Positions 1 through 5,836 of a stretch of 8,645 nucleotides of DNA are shown one piece after another. Numbering within the stretch: the first letter of the stretch is position 1; each line of letters opens with the position of its first letter. Origin of the DNA: DUUS01 sp964416365 (GTDB taxonomy: Bacteria; Bacillota_I; Bacilli_A; RF39; UBA660). The DNA lies in assembly GCA_964416365.1 (NCBI GenBank), contig CAYQDO010000033.1:1-8645 (forward strand), in the 5' to 3' direction. The notes under the pieces were generated by a model, which saw only the letters and a list, made by a program, of their open reading frames with translations, did no database searches and had not been told where the DNA came from. The position numbers and the translations under genes were made by a program.

Positions 1-68
1 GTTTTCTTTAAATGAGTGCGACGCATTCTTTTTTTAGTTTTACTAGTTCTTCTAAATGGAACTGCCAT
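1..68 (-). CDS. rpmF: Ribosomal protein L32, N-terminal part (cut by window edge)
   Basis: Structural protein of the large ribosomal subunit. The minus strand reads from an ATG at 66-68 as MAVPFRRTSKTKKRMRRTHL followed by Lys residues. This is the highly conserved basic N-terminus of bacterial L32 (MAVPKRRTSK...RRTH in relatives). Only about 22 codons are present; the rest, including any zinc-binding Cys pairs, lies beyond position 1. A strong ribosome binding site (AGGAAGGAGTG, 75-85) precedes the ATG. The gene follows a yceD (DUF177) gene after a 33-nt gap, the usual yceD-rpmF order in many bacteria, which supports the call despite the short fragment. It is probably co-transcribed with yceD. 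Confidence 0.93.
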   Translation of the reverse strand, partial: MAVPFRRTSKTKKRMRRTHLKK

Positions 69-101
69 AGTATCACTCCTTCCTTATCTGTCAATCAACA
101 T

Positions 102-500
102 TTATTTTAATTCCCAGCCATTTCCCTTCATATTTTCTACTACTAAGTTTGGCTTAACAACCTTTATAGGGACTTCCGAAACAATATTTTCCCACAAAAC
201 ATCCAATAATTCAAGAGAAAATTGATTCTTTTCATCATTTTCTGGAATAATTTCTGATATTTCTGTTTTAAAATCATAGGAAACTTCTTCTAATGTAATA
301 GCACAAGGAAGTATGAATGTTCCATTTACAATAATATTAAGCTCAATATTCTCTTCATGATTGATTTGAATTTCCCCAACAACATTGGTATTTTCTAGAC
401 GTATTATATCCGTGTTTTGATAATACTCTTCTGGGATTACTACCTTTTCATTTATTTCTAATTTCTTTAAGCCATAAAGTTTTCTTAAATCAATTTTCAT
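102..500 (-). CDS. yceD: YceD/DUF177 family protein (YlbN-like)
   Basis: A 132-residue acidic protein of the YceD (DUF177) family, linked in other bacteria to 23S rRNA/L32 biogenesis but of poorly defined biochemistry. Visible family traits are the central strand segment NGTFILPCAITLEE (residues 59-72, with the single Cys66), the segment with ENIVSEVPIKV (about 104-114), and a C-terminal GWELK tail. Length is close to the 130-180 usual for the family. The gene starts one base after the yneF stop and directly precedes rpmF, the classic partner. I see no Shine-Dalgarno sequence before its ATG (the upstream bases are the AT-rich end of yneF), so translation is probably coupled to yneF. Second Cys residues found in some relatives are missing. 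Confidence 0.88.
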   Translation of the reverse strand: MKIDLRKLYGLKKLEINEKVVIPEEYYQNTDIIRLENTNVVGEIQINHEENIELNIIVNGTFILPCAITLEEVSYDFKTEISEIIPENDEKNQFSLELLDVLWENIVSEVPIKVVKPNLVVENMKGNGWELK

Positions 501-501
501 A

Positions 502-711
502 TTAATTCATTTTATTCATTTGTTGCATTAATTGCTTAACTTGCTTTTGACTTGGTTTACGCCCCATACCACTCATTAATGTTTCAATCATTTTTTCATT
601 TATCGGGGGATTTTTCTTTAAATATTTTTTCATATATGCTCTACATAATACAAAACCTAGAATGGCACCAATTACAACGCCAACTAGTATTAATAAAATA
701 TCTTGTAACAT
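502..711 (-). CDS. yneF: UPF0154 membrane protein YneF
   Basis: A 69-residue protein with one N-terminal membrane segment (residues 4-23, ILLILVGVVIGAILGFVL) followed by a conserved basic cytosolic tail. The motif KKYLKKNPPINEKMI (28-42) and the segment GMGRKPSQKQVKQLM (48-62) are the signature of the UPF0154/YneF family. Function is unknown in all species known to me. The start at 711 has a good ribosome binding site (AGGAGTGAT) upstream. It lies 32 nt downstream of the sirA gene. Bacillus subtilis also has yneE (sirA) next to yneF, so the pair is conserved synteny. The yceD gene follows immediately. Confidence 0.94.
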   Translation of the reverse strand: MLQDILLILVGVVIGAILGFVLCRAYMKKYLKKNPPINEKMIETLMSGMGRKPSQKQVKQLMQQMNKMN

Positions 712-743
712 TTATATCACTCCTAAAAGTAATTATACATTTT

Positions 744-1181
744 TTATCGGGAATTAACAAGCCTTAAATAATCCATTCCACTTAACCAAAAATAATCTTT
801 ATTCTCAAAATCTATTACAAAAAGATTAGGTATATTAAATAAGGCTGTAAAAAAAGCACTGTTTGGTTTATTACTTTTTAAGATAAAGTAACTGTTATAA
901 ATTATTAATTTGCTGACCTCATCACTGTAATAATCATTATACATATGCGTATTTCGATATATACTATATCCATCATAACTTTTCATTTTTCCTAACAGAT
1001 AGTCATTTATTTCTGATACAGATACTTTGTCAGTAATACTCCTATACTGGTTATAAATATATTCAATATTATCAGGATTACTCATTCTGATACTTAAATA
1101 AGTATTATATAAGTTATATGGTATATTTTGGGTAAGTTTGCTATATTCATCTTTAATTTTAAATACATAAAAAGTTCGCAT
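744..1181 (-). CDS. sirA: Sporulation inhibitor of replication SirA (YneE-like)
   Basis: A 145-residue protein that I assign to the SirA family. In Bacillus, SirA binds domain I of DnaA and blocks re-initiation of chromosome replication once sporulation begins. What I see: the N-terminus MRTFYVFKIKDEYSKL resembles the family start (YY.Y.IK.EF), and the C-terminus has FFTALFNIPNLFVIDFENK then YFWLS (109-134), matching the family's FF..L.....F...DF....Y.WL ending. Length is close to the 148 residues of B. subtilis SirA. Context agrees: yneF follows directly, as in Bacillus, and a perfect Spo0A box lies in the promoter (1224-1231). The start ATG has GGTGAT (1186-1191) four bases upstream. The middle region is too divergent to align by eye, so identity rests on the two ends plus context. 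No membrane segment or signal peptide is visible. Confidence 0.8.
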   Translation of the reverse strand: MRTFYVFKIKDEYSKLTQNIPYNLYNTYLSIRMSNPDNIEYIYNQYRSITDKVSVSEINDYLLGKMKSYDGYSIYRNTHMYNDYYSDEVSKLIIYNSYFILKSNKPNSAFFTALFNIPNLFVIDFENKDYFWLSGMDYLRLVNSR

Positions 1182-1197
1182 CTAAATCACCAATCAT

Positions 1198-1231
1198 ATT
1201 ATAATTGATAAAACTAAAAGATATTGTCGAA
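1198..1231 (-). promoter_or_regulatory. Putative Spo0A-activated promoter of sirA with 0A box
   Basis: On the plus strand 1224-1231 reads TTGTCGAA, an exact match to the Spo0A binding-site consensus (core TGTCGAA). Read along the minus strand towards sirA, the same bases contain TCGACA (1225-1230), a -35-like hexamer. It is separated by 21 nt from a perfect TATAAT (1198-1203). Spacers of 21-22 nt with a 0A box at the -35 position are the known layout of Spo0A-activated SigA promoters such as spoIIG and spoIIE. The inferred transcription start would lie only about 10-14 nt before the ATG, so the leader is short. B. subtilis sirA is itself activated by Spo0A~P. Confidence 0.7.
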
Positions 1232-1240
1232 AGCTGGTAT

Positions 1241-1975
1241 TTATTTTCTTAAAGTATTAATAGTTCTAACGAGCCTTTTCACATTTTCTTTAGATACTTC
1301 GTTCTCATCCTTATGATTATATTTAAAATAACTACCGACGATAGCTGCATCAGCATTTAATAAACTAGGAATACAATTATCGGGAGTTAAACCTGCGCCA
1401 ATAATTAAAGGAAAATCCTTAACAATTTGTCTAAACTCTTGAACCTTTTCTAATGGAGTTTCTTTGCCAGTTCCTAATCCAGTCACAACAATACCATCAC
1501 AGCGCTCCATGCCAAGAGCTAAGTCTTCTTCTAACGCTCTACCTGATAAATAAGGTTGATATTTAAATCTAACTCCTCCGATAATGGGAATATTATATGA
1601 TTCTCTTAACTCATTTAATGCTTGAGCATATTTTATATCTTCTTCAGGAATTAAATGCCCACATACGGAGTCGATTTGAACAAATTTAGCATTAAAGAAC
1701 TTGGTCAATTCTAAAGCCACTTGATAATTTCTTAAATAATTAACTCCATAAACTGTATCATCCTTGTAAGTTTGTAAATACTCTAATGTTTGAAAAACTT
1801 CGTTGTAATCTCCAAAATAATCTTCAACTATTAGTCCATCTACGCCATTTTCTAAATAAATATCTATTTCCTTTTTAGTTAATTCTAACGCATCAGAAAT
1901 ATTATATCTTCGACCTAGATGTAACATTCCGATAATTGGTTTTTCTTGTTTAAAAAGTTCTAAAAATTTGCTCAT
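1241..1975 (-). CDS. BtpA/SgcQ family TIM-barrel protein
   Basis: A 244-residue protein of the BtpA (SgcQ) family, a TIM-barrel group named after a cyanobacterial photosystem I biogenesis factor. In non-photosynthetic bacteria the role is unknown, sometimes sugar-related. Motifs in order: IIGMLHL (14-20), the family's IGM.HL start; GVDGLIVED (44-52); VYGVNYLRN (75-83); QIDSVCGH (100-107); DGIVVTGLGTGKETPLE (160-176), close to the phosphate-binding loop of the family; IIGAGLTP (191-198) and ADAAIVGSYFK (208-218), the last half-barrel. Its length suits the family. The ATG follows a good ribosome binding site (GAGGTAGG). It lies 48 nt after obg, behind a weak terminator-like hairpin, and 59 nt before sirA. 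Substrate cannot be told from the sequence. Confidence 0.82.
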   Translation of the reverse strand: MSKFLELFKQEKPIIGMLHLGRRYNISDALELTKKEIDIYLENGVDGLIVEDYFGDYNEVFQTLEYLQTYKDDTVYGVNYLRNYQVALELTKFFNAKFVQIDSVCGHLIPEEDIKYAQALNELRESYNIPIIGGVRFKYQPYLSGRALEEDLALGMERCDGIVVTGLGTGKETPLEKVQEFRQIVKDFPLIIGAGLTPDNCIPSLLNADAAIVGSYFKYNHKDENEVSKENVKRLVRTINTLRK

Positions 1976-2002
1976 TTACCTACCTCAAATGTTTATTAAC
2001 AT

Positions 2003-2025
2003 AAAAAAAGATACTTTTCAGCATC
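2003..2025 (-). terminator. Weak intrinsic terminator or attenuator after obg
   Basis: The minus-strand RNA forms GATGCT-GAAA-AGTATC, a 6-bp stem with one G-U pair and a GAAA tetraloop, followed at once by seven U (2003-2009). The left arm overlaps the obg stop codon. The stem is short, so read-through into the btpA gene is likely. Confidence 0.5.
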
Positions 2026-3295
2026 ATTCTTTAAAATTAAAAATATAGTCTAAAATTTTCACTTCATCGCCGATTCTAGCGCCAAGTCTTTCTAGTTCTT
2101 CTTCAATACCCATTTTTTTTATTTTACGCGCAAAACGGATCACACTTTCATCTTCATTAAAACGAGTCATTAATAACAATTCTTCTGGATCTTTACCTTT
2201 TATGACCCAAACATTACCTTCTTTAGTAATATCAAATCTGGCTTCGTTTTCAAATTTATATACCACATGACTATTTCCTTCTGGTTCATCATATAAAGGT
2301 TTGTTTTCCGTTTCTTTAACTAGGGTATTTAAATAAACAATTAAATCATCTAAGCCTTCGTTATAAAGAGCGCTTATAGAAAACACTTTGATTTTGGAAT
2401 ATTTTTCTTTAAATCTTCGTAAGTTTTCTTTTGCACTATCTAAATCCATTTTATTAGCTATAACTACGGAAGGTTTTTGAAGTAACCTGTCATCATAACT
2501 TGCTATTTCATTTAATATTAATTCATAGTCACTTATTGGATCACGCATTTCTGATCCAGCCATATCGATGACATGGGCGATAACCTTAGTACGCATCGCA
2601 TGTCTTAAAAACTTATGACCAAGACCAGCTCCTTCACTTGCCCCTTCGATAAGACCTGGTAAATCCGCTATAACAAATGAATCATTATATACTCTAACTA
2701 AACCTAAATTAGGAGATAAGGTTGTGAAATGATAAGCAGCTATTTTGGGTTTAGCATTACTAATCATACTTAATATCGTACTTTTGCCAACACTTGGAAA
2801 ACCAACTAGACCAACATCAGCTAAAACTTTTAATTCACACTTAACTCTAAGCATTTCTCCCGGTTGACCTAACTCACTCATTCTAGGTGCTTTATTAGTT
2901 CTGGTAGCAAAAGCTTTGTTACCTCTTCCCCCTCTGCCACCATGAGCAATAATAACTTCATCATCTTCTTTAATAATATCAGCAATTAAAGCTCCAGTGT
3001 CAGCATCGGTCACTGTTGTACCCATTGGAACCTTAATAATGATATGTTCAGCACTTGCGCCATGCATATCTGAACCTTTACCGTTTTCTCCTTTATGTCC
3101 CTTAATAGTTTTCATCATTTTTAAATCAATTAAAGTTCTAAGTGATTTATCAGCTTTAAAAACAATGTTTGCCCCTTGTCCGCCGTTGCCACCATTGGGT
3201 CCACCCATTTCAACATATTTTTCACGACGAAAAGAAGTGCAGCCATCGCCACCTTTTCCAGCTATTAGTTTTACTGTTACTTCATCAACAAACAT
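2024..3295 (-). CDS. obg: GTPase Obg/CgtA
   Basis: A 423-residue Obg GTPase, which acts in 50S ribosome assembly and stress control. In B. subtilis it is also needed for activation of the Spo0A phosphorelay. Three domains are visible. The glycine-rich Obg fold (1-158) has GKGGDGCTSFRREK and repeated GG..G turns (31-41, 119-125). The G domain has P-loop GFPSVGKST (165-173), FTTLSPN (190-196), DLPG (211-214), NKMD (281-284) and SA (308-309). A C-terminal OCT domain runs from about 345 to 421, a domain typical of Bacillota Obg. Length is normal and all G motifs are intact. The ribosome binding site AGGTGAT sits 6 nt before the ATG. The gene is third in a unit with the PfkB-like and Smr genes and ends at a weak hairpin. 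Confidence 0.98.
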   Translation of the reverse strand: MFVDEVTVKLIAGKGGDGCTSFRREKYVEMGGPNGGNGGQGANIVFKADKSLRTLIDLKMMKTIKGHKGENGKGSDMHGASAEHIIIKVPMGTTVTDADTGALIADIIKEDDEVIIAHGGRGGRGNKAFATRTNKAPRMSELGQPGEMLRVKCELKVLADVGLVGFPSVGKSTILSMISNAKPKIAAYHFTTLSPNLGLVRVYNDSFVIADLPGLIEGASEGAGLGHKFLRHAMRTKVIAHVIDMAGSEMRDPISDYELILNEIASYDDRLLQKPSVVIANKMDLDSAKENLRRFKEKYSKIKVFSISALYNEGLDDLIVYLNTLVKETENKPLYDEPEGNSHVVYKFENEARFDITKEGNVWVIKGKDPEELLLMTRFNEDESVIRFARKIKKMGIEEELERLGARIGDEVKILDYIFNFKE

Positions 3296-3329
3296 TGTTA
3301 ATCACCTGCAAATGCGTATTCTAACATAC

Positions 3330-3587
3330 TTATCTATTTAATTCCAGTATTGTTATACCTAAATTAAAAGGATCTCCGTATAATTTTTTAATTCTCTTAT
3401 CTTTCTTAAAATATATATTAATCTCTTTTTTTAAAATTCCTAGACCAATACCATGAACTATGACGATTTTATCATTACCCATTATCAGGTTATCATTAAT
3501 AAAATCACTAACTTTCCATATAACAGTATCCCTGGTGTAACCATGAACATCTAAAGTTGGCAGATTAACTAGAAAAGGATTGATCAT
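3330..3587 (-). CDS. Small stand-alone Smr domain protein
   Basis: An 85-residue protein that is a complete Smr domain, the fold found at the C-terminus of MutS2. Smr domains act as DNA-nicking or RNA-cleaving endonucleases, or bind nucleic acid at collided ribosomes. Visible motifs are LDVHG (12-16), the LDxHG signature; IVIVHGIGLGIL (41-52), the core VHG.G.G.L loop; and a terminal strand after DPFNLGITILEL (72-83). No MutS core or other domain is attached. Its ATG overlaps the TGA of the upstream PfkB-like gene by 4 nt (ATGA) and I see no strong ribosome binding site, so translation is coupled. Downstream, obg begins 34 nt later. A role in ribosome quality control would suit the obg neighbourhood, but that is inference. 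Confidence 0.88.
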   Translation of the reverse strand: MINPFLVNLPTLDVHGYTRDTVIWKVSDFINDNLIMGNDKIVIVHGIGLGILKKEINIYFKKDKRIKKLYGDPFNLGITILELNR

Positions 3588-4582
3588 TGGGTCGCAGCAA
3601 CGGCTGGAATCTCTTCTTTTTGGATTTCATTTGGATTAGATTCCTCTACTTCTGGTTTATCTTGGTTGTTATTAATATCTTCTTCTTTTATTCCAGCTAA
3701 TCTAAGAACTTCAGAAAGTTCTGGTACCGCATTAATACTGCCTAATTTAGTCATAGCTAGACCGCCAGTTATATTGGCCATTTTTACAGCTAAATCTATT
3801 CCATAATTATTGATTAAACCAAAGCAGAATGCTCCAAAGAACATATTACCAGCATTAGTATCATCAATAATTTTTTCTAATCTAATAGCTGGAAGCATCT
3901 TTACTTGATTATCACTTACATACAAAACGCCTTTTTCCTTAAGTGTTACCACATATTGAGCCTTATTTAAATCTTTTATTTTTTGCATAAAATTAACTAA
4001 AATTTTGGTTTTATTAAATTCCAAGTCCATCTTAGTAAGAGCTTTAGCATAACTCATATTAGCTACAACATATGTGCATCTTTTACTAATATTATAAACT
4101 GTTTCTGAAACTTTATTAGCAAATAAGATACTTATCGCTTTAGGAAAATTATTTAAAGCTGCTATACTTCCTGCTGAATCAGTACCATCCATAATAATAT
4201 AATCTGGAATAAAATCATATTTATATTTAGTAAGATTAATATCTGGATTATCAACGATTATTTGTGTAGAACTACCATTTTGATTATTAATTAAAACATA
4301 ATTAAAGCTAGTTGGGTGTTCATAATTTATTTCAACATATTTGGTATTAACGCCTACTCCTTCTAGCTCACTTTTAATTTTATTCCCATAAACATCACTA
4401 CCAATAACACCAGTAAGGTAAACAGGAGTATTCCATTTACATAAAAGAGTTGCTGCAGAGTAAGCTGCTCCGCCACCCATTTCCATTTTTTCTTTAAGAC
4501 TATATTTTGCGCCTTCATTCACAAAATTTTGCAGAGAAAGTATAACATTATAAATTGGTTTTCCAATTACTAAAACTTTCAT
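3584..4582 (-). CDS. PfkB-fold carbohydrate kinase-like protein with degenerate active site
   Basis: A 332-residue protein of the PfkB (ribokinase) family. Family features are the N-terminal VLVIGKPIYN (3-12), the glycine motif EMGGGAAYSAATLL (34-47) followed by LTGVIGSDVYGNKI (56-69), and the second signature at 240-252 (DDTNAGNMFFGAF). The last is abnormal: the usual DT.GAGD has become DTNAGN, so the catalytic base Asp is Asn246 and the anion-hole Gly is Asn243. The substrate-binding Asp near the N-terminus is also Asn (Asn12). The protein may be a pseudokinase or have altered chemistry. Residues 300-332 form an acidic, low-complexity tail beyond the fold. The ATG has ribosome binding site AAAAGGGTGA, and a promoter lies at 4613-4641. 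It heads the smr-obg operon. Substrate is unknown. Confidence 0.85.
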   Translation of the reverse strand: MKVLVIGKPIYNVILSLQNFVNEGAKYSLKEKMEMGGGAAYSAATLLCKWNTPVYLTGVIGSDVYGNKIKSELEGVGVNTKYVEINYEHPTSFNYVLINNQNGSSTQIIVDNPDINLTKYKYDFIPDYIIMDGTDSAGSIAALNNFPKAISILFANKVSETVYNISKRCTYVVANMSYAKALTKMDLEFNKTKILVNFMQKIKDLNKAQYVVTLKEKGVLYVSDNQVKMLPAIRLEKIIDDTNAGNMFFGAFCFGLINNYGIDLAVKMANITGGLAMTKLGSINAVPELSEVLRLAGIKEEDINNNQDKPEVEESNPNEIQKEEIPAVAATQ

Positions 4583-4612
4583 AAAATCACCCTTTTATTA
4601 TACATTTATTAT

Positions 4613-4641
4613 AATATAGATTAATATTTTTAGCTAGTAAA
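4613..4641 (-). promoter_or_regulatory. SigA-type promoter for the PfkB-like/smr/obg operon
   Basis: On the minus strand TTTACT (4636-4641) and TATATT (4613-4618) are separated by exactly 17 nt, matching the consensus at 4/6 and 5/6 positions. It lies about 30 nt before the kinase-like ATG, which has the ribosome binding site AAAAGGGTGA at 4587-4596. Confidence 0.6.
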
Positions 4642-4648
4642 TAATAAT

Positions 4649-4825
4649 TTAATTATTTTTATTTTCTTTAATTTCAATTTTTACAATCATTTTTATATTG
4701 ATCATTGTATTATTAATCGTAATAAAATTTGAACTAATATTATTTACTATTCCTTTTTTAGACTCATAACTGTAACCTAAAACATAAGTAACTTTAACTT
4801 CTTGATTTACTATATCCTCTAACAA
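4649..4825 (-). CDS. Small orphan protein, possible LSm/SH3-like barrel
   Basis: I do not recognise this gene. It encodes about 58 residues, beginning at a TTG codon (4823-4825) and reading LEDIVNQEVKV..., then alternating hydrophobic strands (KVTYVLGY, KGIVNNISSNFITIN, MINIKMIVKIEI) and an Asn/Lys tail. The pattern of five short beta strands with GIV.NI...FI.I in the middle resembles small LSm- or SH3-like barrels that bind RNA or partners; this is a guess from strand pattern only. The start is set by AAAGGG at 4835-4840, 9 nt upstream. A TTG three codons earlier abuts that site and so is less likely, and an in-frame stop lies just before it. It has its own promoter (4852-4880) and no terminator before the next operon. 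Confidence 0.6.
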   Translation of the reverse strand: MLEDIVNQEVKVTYVLGYSYESKKGIVNNISSNFITINNTMINIKMIVKIEIKENKNN

Positions 4826-4834
4826 ATTTATCAA

Positions 4835-4840
4835 CCCTTT
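4835..4840 (-). promoter_or_regulatory. Ribosome binding site fixing a TTG start
   Basis: AAAGGG on the minus strand. It stands 9 nt before the TTG at 4823-4825 but touches the TTG at 4832-4834, so it favours the inner start for the 58-residue protein. Confidence 0.5.
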
Positions 4841-4851
4841 CGATTATACTA

Positions 4852-4880
4852 ATTTTAGCAGATATTCTTTTATTCGTAAA
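4852..4880 (-). promoter_or_regulatory. Extended -10 promoter for the 58-residue gene
   Basis: The minus strand has TTTACG (4875-4880), a 17-nt spacer and TAAAAT (4852-4857), with a TGC just before the -10 (extended -10 motif). The predicted transcript start leaves about 20 nt of leader containing the AAAGGG site. A second TATAAT at 4843-4848 is too close to the gene to leave a ribosome binding site in the RNA. Confidence 0.5.
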
Positions 4881-4930
4881 GTTAGCATAATTGTTTTATT
4901 TAAAATATTTAAAAAATTAAAACAATAATA

Positions 4931-4965
4931 AAAAAACTAAATCAAAGATTTTGATTTAGTTTTTT
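4931..4965. terminator. Strong bidirectional intrinsic terminator
   Basis: A perfect 16-bp inverted repeat (arms 4931-4946 and 4950-4965, 3-nt loop GAT) has A6 and T6 at its outer ends, so it can end transcripts from either strand. On the minus strand it closes the NUDIX-gene/radical SAM-remnant unit. Confidence 0.85.
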
Positions 4966-4980
4966 AATAATGAGATTTCT

Positions 4981-5319
4981 TTTTAACGGGCGCAGTGGAT
5001 CAATAGTTACCAATTTGATCTAAAACACGAGCTCGGCATCCTCCGCGGCTACGTTTATAATTATGGCAAGTTTTATATAAATCATTACCTTGATATTGAC
5101 ATGTACTTAAACATTTTTTCCATAATTCTAAGTAATCGTCATATTTCCCACATTATATTTTTCTCCAAAGAAAATACAAGGCGAATAGTTACCTACTTCA
5201 TCAATCCAAATAGCTTCTTTTTTTCCACAATGACAGCCAAAATCATCTGGTGAAATCCAAAATTTAGATGAATTGGTTACATTAAATGTAGTCCTTCTAT
5301 ATTTTCCGCTAAGGCATCT
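4981..5319 (-). pseudogene. Remnant of a radical SAM/SPASM enzyme C-terminus
   Basis: Three consecutive minus-strand frames join into the C-terminal auxiliary cluster (SPASM) domain of a radical SAM maturase. Frame one (from 5319, overlapping the end of the NUDIX gene) reads DDFGCHCGKKEAIWIDEVGN, then YSPCIFFGE and GNM, and then stops (5128). Moving one base at about 5140 restores DDYLELWKKCLSTC, then YKTCHNYKRSRGGCRARVLD and QIGNY, stopping at 5000. A further shift gives IDPLRPLKRN, where relatives have DPxCP. The order C..C.G, G...PC, C, C, GGCRA, DP is typical of SPASM. The whole radical SAM core (CxxxCxxC) is absent, so the piece is truncated at its 5' end and carries two frameshifts. It ends at the 4931-4965 terminator. 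The original peptide substrate cannot be known from this piece. Confidence 0.75.
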
Positions 5320-5717
5320 TTAAATATTTCTTGAACTTTTTCAAAAAATTTAGAATGCCATGGATATCTTAAATTTTCTGGTACTTCTTCAAAAAATTCA
5401 ATCTTTTCAATTTCTGATTCAGGTAAATTACCAAGTTCTTCAACTATTGCATAGCATAACATACCATATTTAGAAATGGCATATAAGCAGACAGGTTCTA
5501 TTTCGCATTTAGTTGCGCCAGTTTCTTCATATAATTCCCTCTTAGCTGCTTCTAACCATGACTCACCTTCTTCAATATGGCCACCTGGAATTTCCCAGGT
5601 ATCTAATTCTTTATTTTTGCAGAAAATCCATTTATCTTTATACTTACTTACTACGACAACTCTCGTTAACTCTGAATCTTTAACGCTGTTTAAATCATAA
5701 AATTTCATTTCACTCAT
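5277..5717 (-). CDS. NUDIX hydrolase
   Basis: A 146-residue NUDIX-fold pyrophosphohydrolase that would cleave a nucleoside diphosphate linked to some moiety; the substrate is not predictable. The NUDIX box is complete: G-HIEEG-E-SWLEAAK-RELYEETGA (about residues 46-68), preceded by the usual WEIPGG. It includes the metal-binding RELYEE glutamates. I set the start at ATG 5715-5717, because AGAAGGA lies four bases upstream. The earlier in-frame ATG (5745-5747) has no ribosome binding site and would lie upstream of the transcript start predicted from the promoter at 5738-5766. The 3' end overlaps, in another frame, the opening of the radical SAM remnant, so the C-terminal dozen residues may come from a recombination junction. 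It is transcribed alone and ends at 4931-4965. Confidence 0.93.
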   Translation of the reverse strand: MSEMKFYDLNSVKDSELTRVVVVSKYKDKWIFCKNKELDTWEIPGGHIEEGESWLEAAKRELYEETGATKCEIEPVCLYAISKYGMLCYAIVEELGNLPESEIEKIEFFEEVPENLRYPWHSKFFEKVQEIFKDALAENIEGLHLM

Positions 5718-5721
5718 GGTA

Positions 5722-5728
5722 TCCTTCT
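5722..5728 (-). promoter_or_regulatory. Ribosome binding site deciding the NUDIX gene start
   Basis: AGAAGGA on the minus strand, 4 nt before the ATG at 5715-5717. It excludes the upstream in-frame ATG at 5745-5747. Confidence 0.65.
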
Positions 5729-5737
5729 TTCTATTAA

Positions 5738-5766
5738 AATATAACATTTCAAATTAGGAAAAACAA
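5738..5766 (-). promoter_or_regulatory. Extended -10 promoter of the NUDIX gene
   Basis: The minus strand has TTGTTT (5761-5766), a 17-nt spacer and TATATT (5738-5743), with TGT directly before the -10. The -35 is weak but the extended -10 compensates. The predicted start of transcription, near 5731, gives a leader of about 14 nt. Confidence 0.5.
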
Positions 5767-5836
5767 TTAATATAAATTTGTTTTTTTCCAGTCTCATCAA
5801 GATATTTCTTATTATTCAATATAATCCCAACCTTTC

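Noticed and set aside
16..225. Plus-strand hydrophobic open frame at the window start
   Set aside because: It lies opposite rpmF and yceD, both well supported on the minus strand.
1909..1915. TTCGACC inside the btpA-family gene as a second Spo0A box
   Set aside because: It has one mismatch to the core and lies within a coding region, far from any promoter.
2997..3341. Plus-strand open frame opposite obg
   Set aside because: It is a shadow of the strongly conserved obg gene, without a ribosome binding site.
4843..4848. TATAAT just upstream of the 58-residue gene as its -10
   Set aside because: A start of transcription 7 nt downstream would fall inside the AAAGGG ribosome binding site, and no -35 is at the right distance. 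The TGC-TAAAAT at 4852-4860 with TTTACG fits better.
5476..5700. Plus-strand open frame opposite the NUDIX gene
   Set aside because: It is a shadow of an intact NUDIX gene; there is no ribosome binding site and no recognisable protein.
5717..5747. Upstream ATG of the NUDIX gene (10 extra residues)
   Set aside because: No ribosome binding site is present, and the likely promoter -10 at 5738-5743 overlaps this segment.
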